From: CAYSCS01 sp964429695
GTDB lineage: Bacteria > Acidobacteriota > Aminicenantia > Aminicenantales > Aminicenantaceae
NCBI GenBank assembly: GCA_964429695.1
Contig: CAYSCS010000100.1
Span: forward strand, 1-11,652
Direction: 5' to 3'
Length of the DNA stretch: 11,652 nucleotides
The notes under the pieces were generated by a model. It was given only the letters and a program-made list of their open reading frames with translations. It had not been told where the DNA came from and did no database searches. Shown here in pieces: positions 6,176 through 11,652 of this stretch (within the stretch, counting starts at the first letter, position 1; each line of letters begins with the position of its first letter). Both the position numbers and the translations under genes were made by a program.

Positions 6176-7528
6176 CTATTTTTCATCCGGGTCGACGATG
6201 AAGCTTTCTCTCATCAAAGCCTGAACTTCTTCTCTTGCTTTACGGATTATTTCCTCTGCCCTCTTGAATCTTTCCTCTTTGCTGGCTTTCACCCTTGCCA
6301 CTCCCTGCTCTATTCCCTTTGTCCCCACGGCAACTGCTTCTCGCGGGAATACTTCCCATTGTTCCATGTTGGGGATTATGTAATCCTCGCTTAAGCCTTT
6401 ATCTTCAGCGACCTTTGCCAGCTCTTTGGCAGCTTCGATACACATTTCATCTGTAATTTTTGTGGCCCTGATGTCGAGTGCGCCTCTGAATATTCCTGGG
6501 AACCCGAGGGAATTATTAACTTGATTAGGAAAATCAGACCTTCCTGTAGCCACGATTTTTGCTCCCGCTTCTTTTGCCTCCCAGGGCCAGATTTCAGGTA
6601 TGGGGTTTGCCTCTGCGAAGATAATCGCATCCTCTGCCATGGTTTCAATCCATTCCTTTTTTATCACGCCGGGTCCGGGTTTTGAGGCAGAAATCACTAC
6701 ATCTGCACCTTCCATGGCTTCCTTGATATCTCCTTTTATTCCTCGGGGATTTGTTATTTCACAGAGATGCCATTTCTCCTTGTACTTTGTCATCAACGTT
6801 TCCCTATCTCCCCTGTCGCGGTGGAGAATTCCCTTTGAGTCGACAGCAATGATGTTTTCGGGCTTAACCCCCATGTGAATGATGAGGCGTGCAATGGCAA
6901 TATTTGCTGCCCCTGCTCCAATCAAAGTAACTCTTATGTCTTCAATCCTCTTATGGACTATTTTGACTGCATTTATCAGCCCTGCCACTGTGACACAAGC
7001 GGTGCCCTGCTGGTCATCGTGCCAGACTGGAATCTCCATTTCTTTCCTCAGGGTATCGAGAACGTAAAAGCACTTGGGATGAGAAATATCTTCAAGGTTG
7101 ATTCCTCCAAAAGTGGGCTGAATCCACTTCACTGCCTGGATAAGCTCATCTGCATCCTTTGTGTTGAGACAGATGGGGAAGGCATCCACTCCGCCAAGGT
7201 ATTTATAGAGGAGCGCCTTTCCTTCCATGACAGGAAGCCCTGCTTCAGGGCCGATATCACCCAGCCCCAGCACTCGTGAACCATCAGAGACCACGGCCAC
7301 AAAATTCCATTTGTTAGTCATCTCGTAGACCTTCTCCTTATCCGCATGGATCTTCTTGCAGGGTGCAGCAACTCCTGGAGTATACCAGATGGCGAAGTCA
7401 TCAAAGCTCTTTATTCGACACTTGGGAATGACCTCAATTTTTCCCCTGTAAAATGGATGAAGCCTTAATGCATCTTTGGAGGGTTGTTCAGCCTTTGCTA
7501 ACAACTCTTCCACTGTTACTTGTTTCAT
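6176..7528 (-). CDS. Malic enzyme (malate dehydrogenase, decarboxylating)
   Basis: A 450-residue malic enzyme that converts malate to pyruvate and CO2 with reduction of NAD(P). It links the C4-acid pool to pyruvate, or works in reverse in some anaerobes. The malic domain shows the catalytic tyrosine motif YTPGVAAPC (49-57), the lysine segment EGKALLYKYLGG (K104), the metal ligands around EDISHP (146-151) and HDDQQGT (170-176). The Rossmann domain begins TLIGAGAANIAIARL (201-215), with AVDSKG after the second strand. The later motifs FAEANPIPE and NNSLGFPGIFRG complete the site. The length matches the short bacterial form without the phosphotransacetylase-like extension of MaeB. An aspartate at 230 slightly favours NAD, but cofactor choice is uncertain. 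The ATG has an ideal AGGAGG site. It appears to be a single-gene unit with its own promoter. Confidence 0.96.
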   Translation of the reverse strand: MKQVTVEELLAKAEQPSKDALRLHPFYRGKIEVIPKCRIKSFDDFAIWYTPGVAAPCKKIHADKEKVYEMTNKWNFVAVVSDGSRVLGLGDIGPEAGLPVMEGKALLYKYLGGVDAFPICLNTKDADELIQAVKWIQPTFGGINLEDISHPKCFYVLDTLRKEMEIPVWHDDQQGTACVTVAGLINAVKIVHKRIEDIRVTLIGAGAANIAIARLIIHMGVKPENIIAVDSKGILHRDRGDRETLMTKYKEKWHLCEITNPRGIKGDIKEAMEGADVVISASKPGPGVIKKEWIETMAEDAIIFAEANPIPEIWPWEAKEAGAKIVATGRSDFPNQVNNSLGFPGIFRGALDIRATKITDEMCIEAAKELAKVAEDKGLSEDYIIPNMEQWEVFPREAVAVGTKGIEQGVARVKASKEERFKRAEEIIRKAREEVQALMRESFIVDPDEK

Positions 7529-7558
7529 TATTCCTCCTAAACATGATATGAAAGATTT

Positions 7559-7594
7559 ATTAAGATTCTTAATCCTTTTTGTTTAAAAAGGATT
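7559..7594. promoter_or_regulatory. Two overlapping palindromes in the malic enzyme leader
   Basis: AATCCTTTTT (7571-7580), loop GTTT, AAAAAGGATT (7585-7594) is a perfect 10-bp-arm inverted repeat. ATTAAGA (7559-7565), one base, TCTTAAT (7567-7573) is a second perfect repeat that shares three bases with the first. They lie just downstream of the candidate -10 and upstream of the ribosome site. No T-tract follows, so they look more like operator or mRNA-structure elements than a terminator for the purine genes. The two could also form alternative structures. Confidence 0.45.
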
Positions 7595-7596
7595 TT

Positions 7597-7625
7597 ATTA
7601 TAGACCATTAAAGCCCTCAATTAAA
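7597..7625 (-). promoter_or_regulatory. Candidate malic enzyme promoter
   Basis: A perfect TATAAT lies at 7602-7597 on the minus strand, in the A/T-rich gap upstream of the malic enzyme. The hexamer 17 bases upstream, TTTAAT (7625-7620), is only a partial -35. Such a promoter would give a leader of about 60 bases carrying two palindromes, which suggests control by an activator or at the leader. Confidence 0.4.
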
Positions 7626-7677
7626 TAACTATTTTTTGTAGGCTTATTCTAAATTTATTTGCCATTTTTTCTATTTC

Positions 7678-8772
7678 TTATCTGTGAAGGAAACATCTCT
7701 CACTTTCTGTTTCCGACGGTTTTCTAGTGATAATCATGGAAAGTCCGAGTTCGTCTGCCCTGGAAATTATTTCTTCATCTCTTATGGATCCGAGAGGATA
7801 GATGATCCCCACTATTCCATTTGAAGCGGCGAGTTCAACGACATCTGGAAAAGGCATGAATGCGTCTGAGGCCATGATGCATCCCTCGGGTCCATACCCT
7901 CTTCTTGAAAATCGGATGGCGTTTTCAGCGGCGTCTATGCGGCTTCTCTGACCCGAGCCAATCCCGTGGACTTTATCGCACTTACCGATGACGACCGCAT
8001 TTGACCTGGTGAAACAGGCGACATTCCAGTTGAATATGGCGGCTTCGATTTCTTCTTCTGAGGGCTTCCTTTCTGAGACTACATCAATGGTGTGGGGAGA
8101 GACAATCTTTGAATCAAACCTTTTCTGGAGGAGGAGACCTCCGGCGACTCTTTTAAATTCGAGTCCGCTATCCACTGCAGGTTCATCAAGCGCATACTCC
8201 ATCTTCACTACCCTTAAAACTTCTCTTTTTCCCAGAATCTCGAGTGCTTCATCCGTATAATCGGGTGCATAAACTACTTCCACATTCCTCCTGCTTTCTA
8301 TCAATGCCTCAGCCACTTCTCTATCTATCTTGTAGTTGAAGACATCAACACTCCCGAAGTTTGAGAGGGGGTCAGAGTTCCATGCCTTTTCGAAGACCTC
8401 TCCAGGCTTATCTCCCATTGCCACGCCACTCGGAATTTCATGCTTAACCGTGACACAGATTAATTTATCTCTATAAATAGAAGTCAATTTCCTGATTAAT
8501 CTCTGTCCTAAGTCCATGTCTCCTATGTTTATATAGCTCAACCCCTTTGTCCCTTCCTGTAAGACTTTCATCCCGGCCATGTTCGGCCCAGAAGCACCCT
8601 CCTCAACATAAAAGGCTGCGGGATAGCCTGGATTTTCTCCATATCTCATGGAAATCTTTTTCGAAAATCTTTTGCCGAGGAAAACGATTTCTTCCGGAAA
8701 ATCTTCCTTCACCTTGGTTCTATATTGTAAACGCGAAGCCTTATCAATTTTCTTCATCTTTACCGCCTTCAC
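7678..8772 (-). CDS. purH: Stand-alone AICAR transformylase (PurH C-terminal domain)
   Basis: Transfers a formyl group from 10-formyl-tetrahydrofolate to AICAR, the ninth step from PRPP to IMP. It matches only the transformylase half of bifunctional PurH: MRYGENPGY (42-50), the catalytic K110-H111 in VKHEIPSGVA, TRSNAVV (255-261), GIGSGQRSR (270-278), SDAFMPF (302-308) and GSIRDEE (328-334). The N-terminal EDFPEEI stretch resembles the inter-domain linker of PurH. The usual RHFRH-like end is altered to R-C-F-L-H-R after a short insertion. The IMP cyclohydrolase domain is missing; its job is probably done by the overlapping upstream PurO-like gene. GTG at 8772 gives 364 residues. ATG at 8757, five codons in, follows an AAGGCGG and may be the true start. 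Function is well supported by the catalytic K-H pair. Confidence 0.88.
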   Translation of the reverse strand: MKAVKMKKIDKASRLQYRTKVKEDFPEEIVFLGKRFSKKISMRYGENPGYPAAFYVEEGASGPNMAGMKVLQEGTKGLSYINIGDMDLGQRLIRKLTSIYRDKLICVTVKHEIPSGVAMGDKPGEVFEKAWNSDPLSNFGSVDVFNYKIDREVAEALIESRRNVEVVYAPDYTDEALEILGKREVLRVVKMEYALDEPAVDSGLEFKRVAGGLLLQKRFDSKIVSPHTIDVVSERKPSEEEIEAAIFNWNVACFTRSNAVVIGKCDKVHGIGSGQRSRIDAAENAIRFSRRGYGPEGCIMASDAFMPFPDVVELAASNGIVGIIYPLGSIRDEEIISRADELGLSMIITRKPSETESERCFLHR

Positions 8773-9505
8773 TCTCGAATCTATTTAAAATAAAGAAGTC
8801 CGCCTTCCCCGGGGCGAAAAAAACACAACAAACAGCGATTCTCAAATCTTTGGCACCTGGCCTGGGTTTTAACGCTTCATATAAGGCTCTGGCCACATGT
8901 TCTGTTCCCTCTTCGTAGATTTCAACTGGGAGAGGCTCTCCTTTAAACGAACGGGGTTCGTCCCCCTCTCTTCCATCATAGGTAGCAATCATGAATCCTT
9001 TTCCTGGTAAGAGGGGAACTTCAAAAACACTCCTCTGCGTTGAGCCATTCACTGCTCTTTTCACTAATCCTAATGCAGCCTTTCCCTCAGGATGAACACA
9101 GCCTGCGATTCTCGGCGTAAAAATCGGGTAATCAGGTTCATAGCTCCAGTTGAGGAGAGAAGCCGAAAGAATTTCCAGAAGACTCTTTTTGCGCTTAAAA
9201 TTTTTGAAAATATCAAAGCTCTGGATTCCGTTGGAAACGACAACTCCGTCTCCGATGATAATTGCGGGATAAGAAAGAAGACTCTCTTTTTTTATCCTGG
9301 TTAATTTCTTCCCGGATAAAGGCCTGACCCAGACCATTTTTCCTTTTTTCTCAAGCCTTCTAGCCTGGCTTAAAAAGGACCTTCCGGTGAGAGCATAACA
9401 AACGATGACTTTTTTTCCCGAAGAATCGAGTCCCACGAGAATAATTCTTCCCCAGTAAATACCTTCCTGGAGTAAATAGAAAGAACTTTTCACTTTTTTT
9501 GTCAA
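8744..9505 (-). CDS. purO: IMP cyclohydrolase, PurO type
   Basis: Probably closes the ring of FAICAR to give IMP, the last step of purine synthesis. The 253-residue protein matches the PurO-like IMP cyclohydrolase family known from archaea and some clostridia: YWGR (17-20), a strand, then CYALTGRS (36-43), SNGIQSFDIF (91-100), the YEPDYPIFTPRI block (122-132), and YDGREGDEPRSFKGEP (176-191). It is unrelated to the MGS-like cyclohydrolase domain of PurH. It overlaps the AICAR transformylase gene by 14-29 bases, which supports joint function. The start is uncertain. TTG at 9505 has no ribosome site and would leave almost no leader; GTG at 9493 starts 4 residues later and gives a length typical of the family. 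Confidence 0.82.
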   Translation of the reverse strand: MTKKVKSSFYLLQEGIYWGRIILVGLDSSGKKVIVCYALTGRSFLSQARRLEKKGKMVWVRPLSGKKLTRIKKESLLSYPAIIIGDGVVVSNGIQSFDIFKNFKRKKSLLEILSASLLNWSYEPDYPIFTPRIAGCVHPEGKAALGLVKRAVNGSTQRSVFEVPLLPGKGFMIATYDGREGDEPRSFKGEPLPVEIYEEGTEHVARALYEALKPRPGAKDLRIAVCCVFFAPGKADFFILNRFESEGGKDEEN

Positions 9506-9514
9506 TGGTTATTA

Positions 9515-9543
9515 TAGATAGCATAGGAGAGGGATTAAGTCAA
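9515..9543 (-). promoter_or_regulatory. Candidate purO promoter
   Basis: On the minus strand TTGACT (9543-9538) lies 17 bases before TATCTA (9520-9515) and 21 bases before a perfect TATAAT (9516-9511). Either -10 places the transcript start within about 12 bases of the TTG at 9505. The transcript is then nearly leaderless, or translation begins at GTG 9493. No purine-repressor-like site is evident. Confidence 0.3.
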
Positions 9544-9568
9544 AAGAATCTCGCTAATCCTAAATTCC

Positions 9569-9597
9569 TTGTCCGAGGTATTTAAATAGGATAAAAT
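9569..9597 (+). promoter_or_regulatory. Candidate promoter of the LOG-family gene
   Basis: TTGTCC (9569-9574), 17-base spacer, TAAAAT (9592-9597): four and five matches to the sigma-70 hexamers. Transcription would start near 9604, about 20 bases before the ATG at 9624. It diverges from the purO promoter within an intergenic region of about 118 bases. Confidence 0.5.
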
Positions 9598-9623
9598 TTT
9601 AACCTTTGGAAAAGAGGAGTGAA

Positions 9624-10355
9624 ATGGGAAAAGTCTATCAACCGCAAAAAGCATACCAGAATCTCGATTTTTTAGGTTCGAGTGGAGCCAGGACGATAAG
9701 GATTTTGAGTGAGTATCTCGAGCCTCTAGAAAGATTGAATAAGCTCAAAGTCAACACAACCATCCTTTTTCTAGGCTCATCTAAAGCAGATCCTGGAAAA
9801 AAGGGCTCGCTCCTTACCCGATACTACTGGGAAGCAGAAGAACTTGCCTACAGGCTAGTAAAGTGGGCTATCAAATTAAAGCCTAAAGGGAAGAATTTCG
9901 TCATTTGCACAGGGGGAGGACCGGGAATCATGGAAGCGGCCAATCGAGGGGCTCATCGTGCAGGAGGGAAATCTATCGGAATGAACATCTCCCTTCCTCA
10001 TGAACAATATCCCAATCCTTATATTTCCCCTGAACTTTCTTTCATTTTTCACTATTTTTTCATGCGAAAATTCTGGCTGGTCTATAAGGCAAAGGCAGTG
10101 GTAGCCTTCCCTGGAGGATTTGGAACTCTGGATGAGGTATTTGAGACTCTGACCCTCGTCCAAACGGGAAAAATCTGTAAAGATCACATCGTCATCCTAC
10201 TCTACGGTGAGAAATACTGGAGAGAAATAATAAACTTCGAAGCCCTCATCAAACACGGCACAATCTTACCCGAAGATATCAATCTCTTTTCTTTTAGCTC
10301 AAACCCAAAAGATGCCTTCAAGTTTCTGAAGGAAAGACTCTTAGAACTCCTTTAA
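9624..10355 (+). CDS. LOG-family protein (nucleotide 5'-monophosphate phosphoribohydrolase-like)
   Basis: A Rossmann-fold protein of 243 residues in the LOG / TIGR00730 family. Members with proven activity split the N-glycosidic bond of nucleoside monophosphates to give a free base and ribose 5-phosphate; in plants and some microbes the substrate is a cytokinin nucleotide. The family signatures GGGPGIMEA (97-105) and PGGFGTLDE (163-171) are intact, with the active-site arginine likely in MRKFW (147-151). A TTG frame start exists at 9606, but ATG 9624 follows AGAGGAG by four bases and is preferred. The N-terminal extension of about 40 residues is longer than in plant LOG. Next to purine genes a role in nucleotide turnover is plausible; the substrate is unknown. 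Confidence 0.88.
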   Translation: MGKVYQPQKAYQNLDFLGSSGARTIRILSEYLEPLERLNKLKVNTTILFLGSSKADPGKKGSLLTRYYWEAEELAYRLVKWAIKLKPKGKNFVICTGGGPGIMEAANRGAHRAGGKSIGMNISLPHEQYPNPYISPELSFIFHYFFMRKFWLVYKAKAVVAFPGGFGTLDEVFETLTLVQTGKICKDHIVILLYGEKYWREIINFEALIKHGTILPEDINLFSFSSNPKDAFKFLKERLLELL

Positions 10356-10727
10356 AGATTTTGACTTAGGAGGAGAGGATAAAGAGAGGTAGAGAAAAAT
10401 CCCTGCCATGATTCCCAAAAAATTAGCAACCATGTCCAGAAAATCAAAACTTCGCTGCGGAACAAAAAGCTGATGGAATTCATCAAGAAAGCCAAGAAAA
10501 ATAGAGCTTAAAAGAGTAAGAGTTGACTTAATCCACGATGAGGATTTCAAGCTCTTGAAAAAACCAAGGCAAAGAAGAAGAGAGAGACCTAAAAATTCAA
10601 AGAAGTGAAAGAATTTATCTAAATGAGGAAATTTATATTTAATAGGTGGAGATAAGGAAGAGAGAACAAAAATAAAAAGGTAATATAAAATTGCGGGAAG
10701 AAAATATATAATCTTTTTAGGAAACAT
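10341..10727 (-). CDS. VanZ-like membrane protein
   Basis: A small integral membrane protein of 128 residues with about four hydrophobic segments (roughly 5-27, 40-58, 66-82, 98-116). It carries the VanZ-family signature: LDKFFHFFEF (36-45) and FLDEFHQLFVPQRSFDFLDM (80-99), followed by N-F-L-G-I. VanZ relatives occur widely; the founding member raises teicoplanin resistance, but most have no known function and this copy is not near vancomycin genes. It converges on the LOG gene, and the two stop codons overlap by 15 bases. The ATG has only a weak GAGA ribosome site. Confidence 0.85.
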   Translation of the reverse strand: MFPKKIIYFLPAILYYLFIFVLSSLSPPIKYKFPHLDKFFHFFEFLGLSLLLCLGFFKSLKSSSWIKSTLTLLSSIFLGFLDEFHQLFVPQRSFDFLDMVANFLGIMAGIFLYLSLSSPPKSKSLKEF

Positions 10728-10822
10728 GATTCTCGGAAAAATAAGCCTAATTTTATTTCATAAGAAAATAAATATTCAATCCATCTTAATTCCCGTTCGG
10801 CGAAAGAATAAACTCTGGCAAA

Positions 10823-11509
10823 ATGGCACTTAATTTTTTCCCTTTTAAAGAAATTGATTCAATATTTTTCAAAACGGGAAAAAGAAAGGAAACAATTTTC
10901 TTTTTCTCACTCTCCCTGCTTATCATTTTTTTAGCAAGCTGTGCGAGGACAGGAAGAATATCGGCGACCCCCTCCATGGTTGGACTTGCCTCCTGGTATG
11001 GAGGTGATTTCCACGGAAAAAGAACTTCAAGTAAAGAAATATACAACATGTATGATTTGACTGCTGCTCACAGGACTCTTCCTTTTGGGACATACGTCAT
11101 AGTTACAAATCTTCAAAATGGAAAGTCGGTTACGGTGCGCATTAACGATAGAGGACCTTTTGTCAAGGGGCGAATCATCGACCTTTCCTACGCCGCAGCT
11201 AGGCTTCTGGATATGATAGGTTGCGGCATTGTCCCTGTAAGGATAGATGTCCTTCAAGATACTTCCTTCAAGAAACAGAAGCAGGAATACTCAGTTCAGG
11301 TTGGGGCGTTCATCCTAAAGAAAAACGCTCAAAATCTGAAAAAGGATTTGTCTTCCAAATACATGGGAGTTTATCTTTCAATTTTCGATACTTCTCTATA
11401 TAGATATTACAGAGTGAGAATAAAAGCCAGGGATCTCAATCATGCTCAGGAGATAGCTGAAAGACTAATAAAAGATGGGTACCCTGTGTTAATCCTTGAA
11501 GAACAGTGA
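10823..11509 (+). CDS. rlpA: RlpA, septal ring lytic transglycosylase with SPOR domain
   Basis: A lipoprotein of 228 residues. Positively charged residues 17-23 and a hydrophobic stretch 24-38 end in the lipobox LASC with C40. The RlpA double-psi beta-barrel is residues 53-143 (GLASWYG, FHGKRTSSKEIYN, LTAAHRTLPFGT, VRINDRGPF, RIIDLS). A SPOR domain (about 154-226) closes the protein and would bind septal peptidoglycan stripped of stem peptides. The Pseudomonas enzyme cuts such naked glycan at division. The catalytic-domain motifs are intact. The n-region before the signal core is unusually long, so a start further in is possible, but no better ATG with a ribosome site is seen. It implies a diderm cell with lipoprotein sorting. 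The 95-base gap to vanZ is A/T-rich with no clear promoter. Confidence 0.93.
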   Translation: MALNFFPFKEIDSIFFKTGKRKETIFFFSLSLLIIFLASCARTGRISATPSMVGLASWYGGDFHGKRTSSKEIYNMYDLTAAHRTLPFGTYVIVTNLQNGKSVTVRINDRGPFVKGRIIDLSYAAARLLDMIGCGIVPVRIDVLQDTSFKKQKQEYSVQVGAFILKKNAQNLKKDLSSKYMGVYLSIFDTSLYRYYRVRIKARDLNHAQEIAERLIKDGYPVLILEEQ

Positions 11510-11522
11510 GTAATGAAGCCAC

Positions 11523-11544
11523 ACCCTGGGCTAAAGCCCAGGGT
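11523..11544. repeat. Perfect palindromic repeat downstream of rlpA
   Basis: ACCCTGGGC (11523-11531), loop TAAA, GCCCAGGGT (11536-11544): perfect 9-bp arms, much richer in G+C than the surroundings. It begins 13 bases after the rlpA stop. No T-tract follows on either strand, so it is a weak intrinsic terminator at best. The GGGCTAAAGCCC core is of the kind seen in dispersed REP-like palindromes, which is the likelier reading. Confidence 0.6.
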
Positions 11545-11560
11545 ATCGGCCCTCTGACAT

Positions 11561-11652
11561 AATCTGGTTATGGCTTCCTTGTCTGATCGCGAATGACATT
11601 GAAGCCGATGTCTCGTATGGGCTCCGGTTGTGTATCTGGCCATAACCAGATT
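11561..11652. repeat. 14-bp terminal-type inverted repeat at the window edge
   Basis: AATCTGGTTATGGC (11561-11574) and GCCATAACCAGATT (11639-11652) are perfect inverted arms 64 bases apart. The right arm ends at the last base, so the repeat may extend further. A nested smaller hairpin uses ATCTGG (11634-11639) and CCAGAT (11646-11651), and GGCTTC (11572-11577) can pair with GAAGCC (11601-11606). No credible ORF lies inside. This may be a small mobile element, the end of an insertion sequence or a structured repeat at a contig end. Confidence 0.5.

Noticed and set aside
6033..6224. 63-residue plus-strand frame between dnaK and the malic enzyme gene
   Set aside because: It crosses the dnaK promoter and operator and ends inside the malic enzyme gene; no ribosome site or domain.
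7571..7594. The 10-bp-arm palindrome as a Rho-independent terminator of the purine genes
   Set aside because: A/T-rich stem with no T-tract after it on the minus strand, and it lies downstream of a likely promoter.
10786..11049. 87-residue minus-strand frame over rlpA
   Set aside because: Antisense shadow of the RlpA signal peptide and barrel start.
11446..11643. 65-residue minus-strand frame over the terminal repeats
   Set aside because: Crosses the palindromes and the rlpA end; composition is not protein-like and no ribosome site is seen.
1..11652. CRISPR array, toxin-antitoxin pair or defence system
   Set aside because: No regularly spaced repeats, no Cas-like or toxin-like proteins; every sizeable gene belongs to a recognised family.

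Overview
The window looks like a chromosomal stretch from an uncultured, probably anaerobic, diderm bacterium. The diderm reading rests on a lipoprotein RlpA with a SPOR domain. HspR control of dnaK and a split purine end-pathway (PurO-type IMP cyclohydrolase plus stand-alone AICAR transformylase) point away from the common enterobacterial and bacillar layouts. I cannot name the phylum from sequence alone. TGA is used as an ordinary stop codon. Base composition is moderate, with A/T-rich gaps between genes.

Layout. The left edge (1-668) is the C-terminal end of a large serine recombinase. It reads into the antisense of a tRNA-Asn gene (627-702, minus) and carries an in-frame TGA, so it marks the edge of an integrated element, probably decayed. 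Next is a doubtful 61-residue ORF (721-906). Then comes a tightly packed minus-strand heat-shock operon, in transcription order dnaK (5990-4074), dnaJ, hspR, a short RpoD-type sigma factor and a DnaC/DnaI-like AAA+ helicase loader (ending at 915). From dnaJ onward the genes are 1 base apart or overlap by 4 bases. The operon starts from a near-consensus promoter whose -35 lies inside a HAIR-like HspR operator. It seems to end at a hairpin plus T-tract over the stop codon of the loader gene. grpE is absent from this cluster.

Upstream, also on the minus strand, are a malic enzyme (7528-6176) with its own promoter and a palindrome-rich leader, then purO and the AICAR transformylase gene (9505-7678), which overlap. 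These two would carry out the last two steps of IMP synthesis, usually done by bifunctional PurH.

The right part holds a LOG-family protein (plus), a convergent VanZ-like membrane protein (minus) and rlpA (plus). The last 130 bases contain a perfect 9-bp-arm palindrome and a 14-bp inverted repeat, one arm of which ends on the final base of the window. This looks like repetitive or mobile DNA, or a contig edge.

The most notable points are the coupling of chaperones, their repressor, a sigma factor and a replicative-helicase loader in one apparent stress operon; the HspR operator over its promoter; the recombinase-tRNA junction; and the split PurH.
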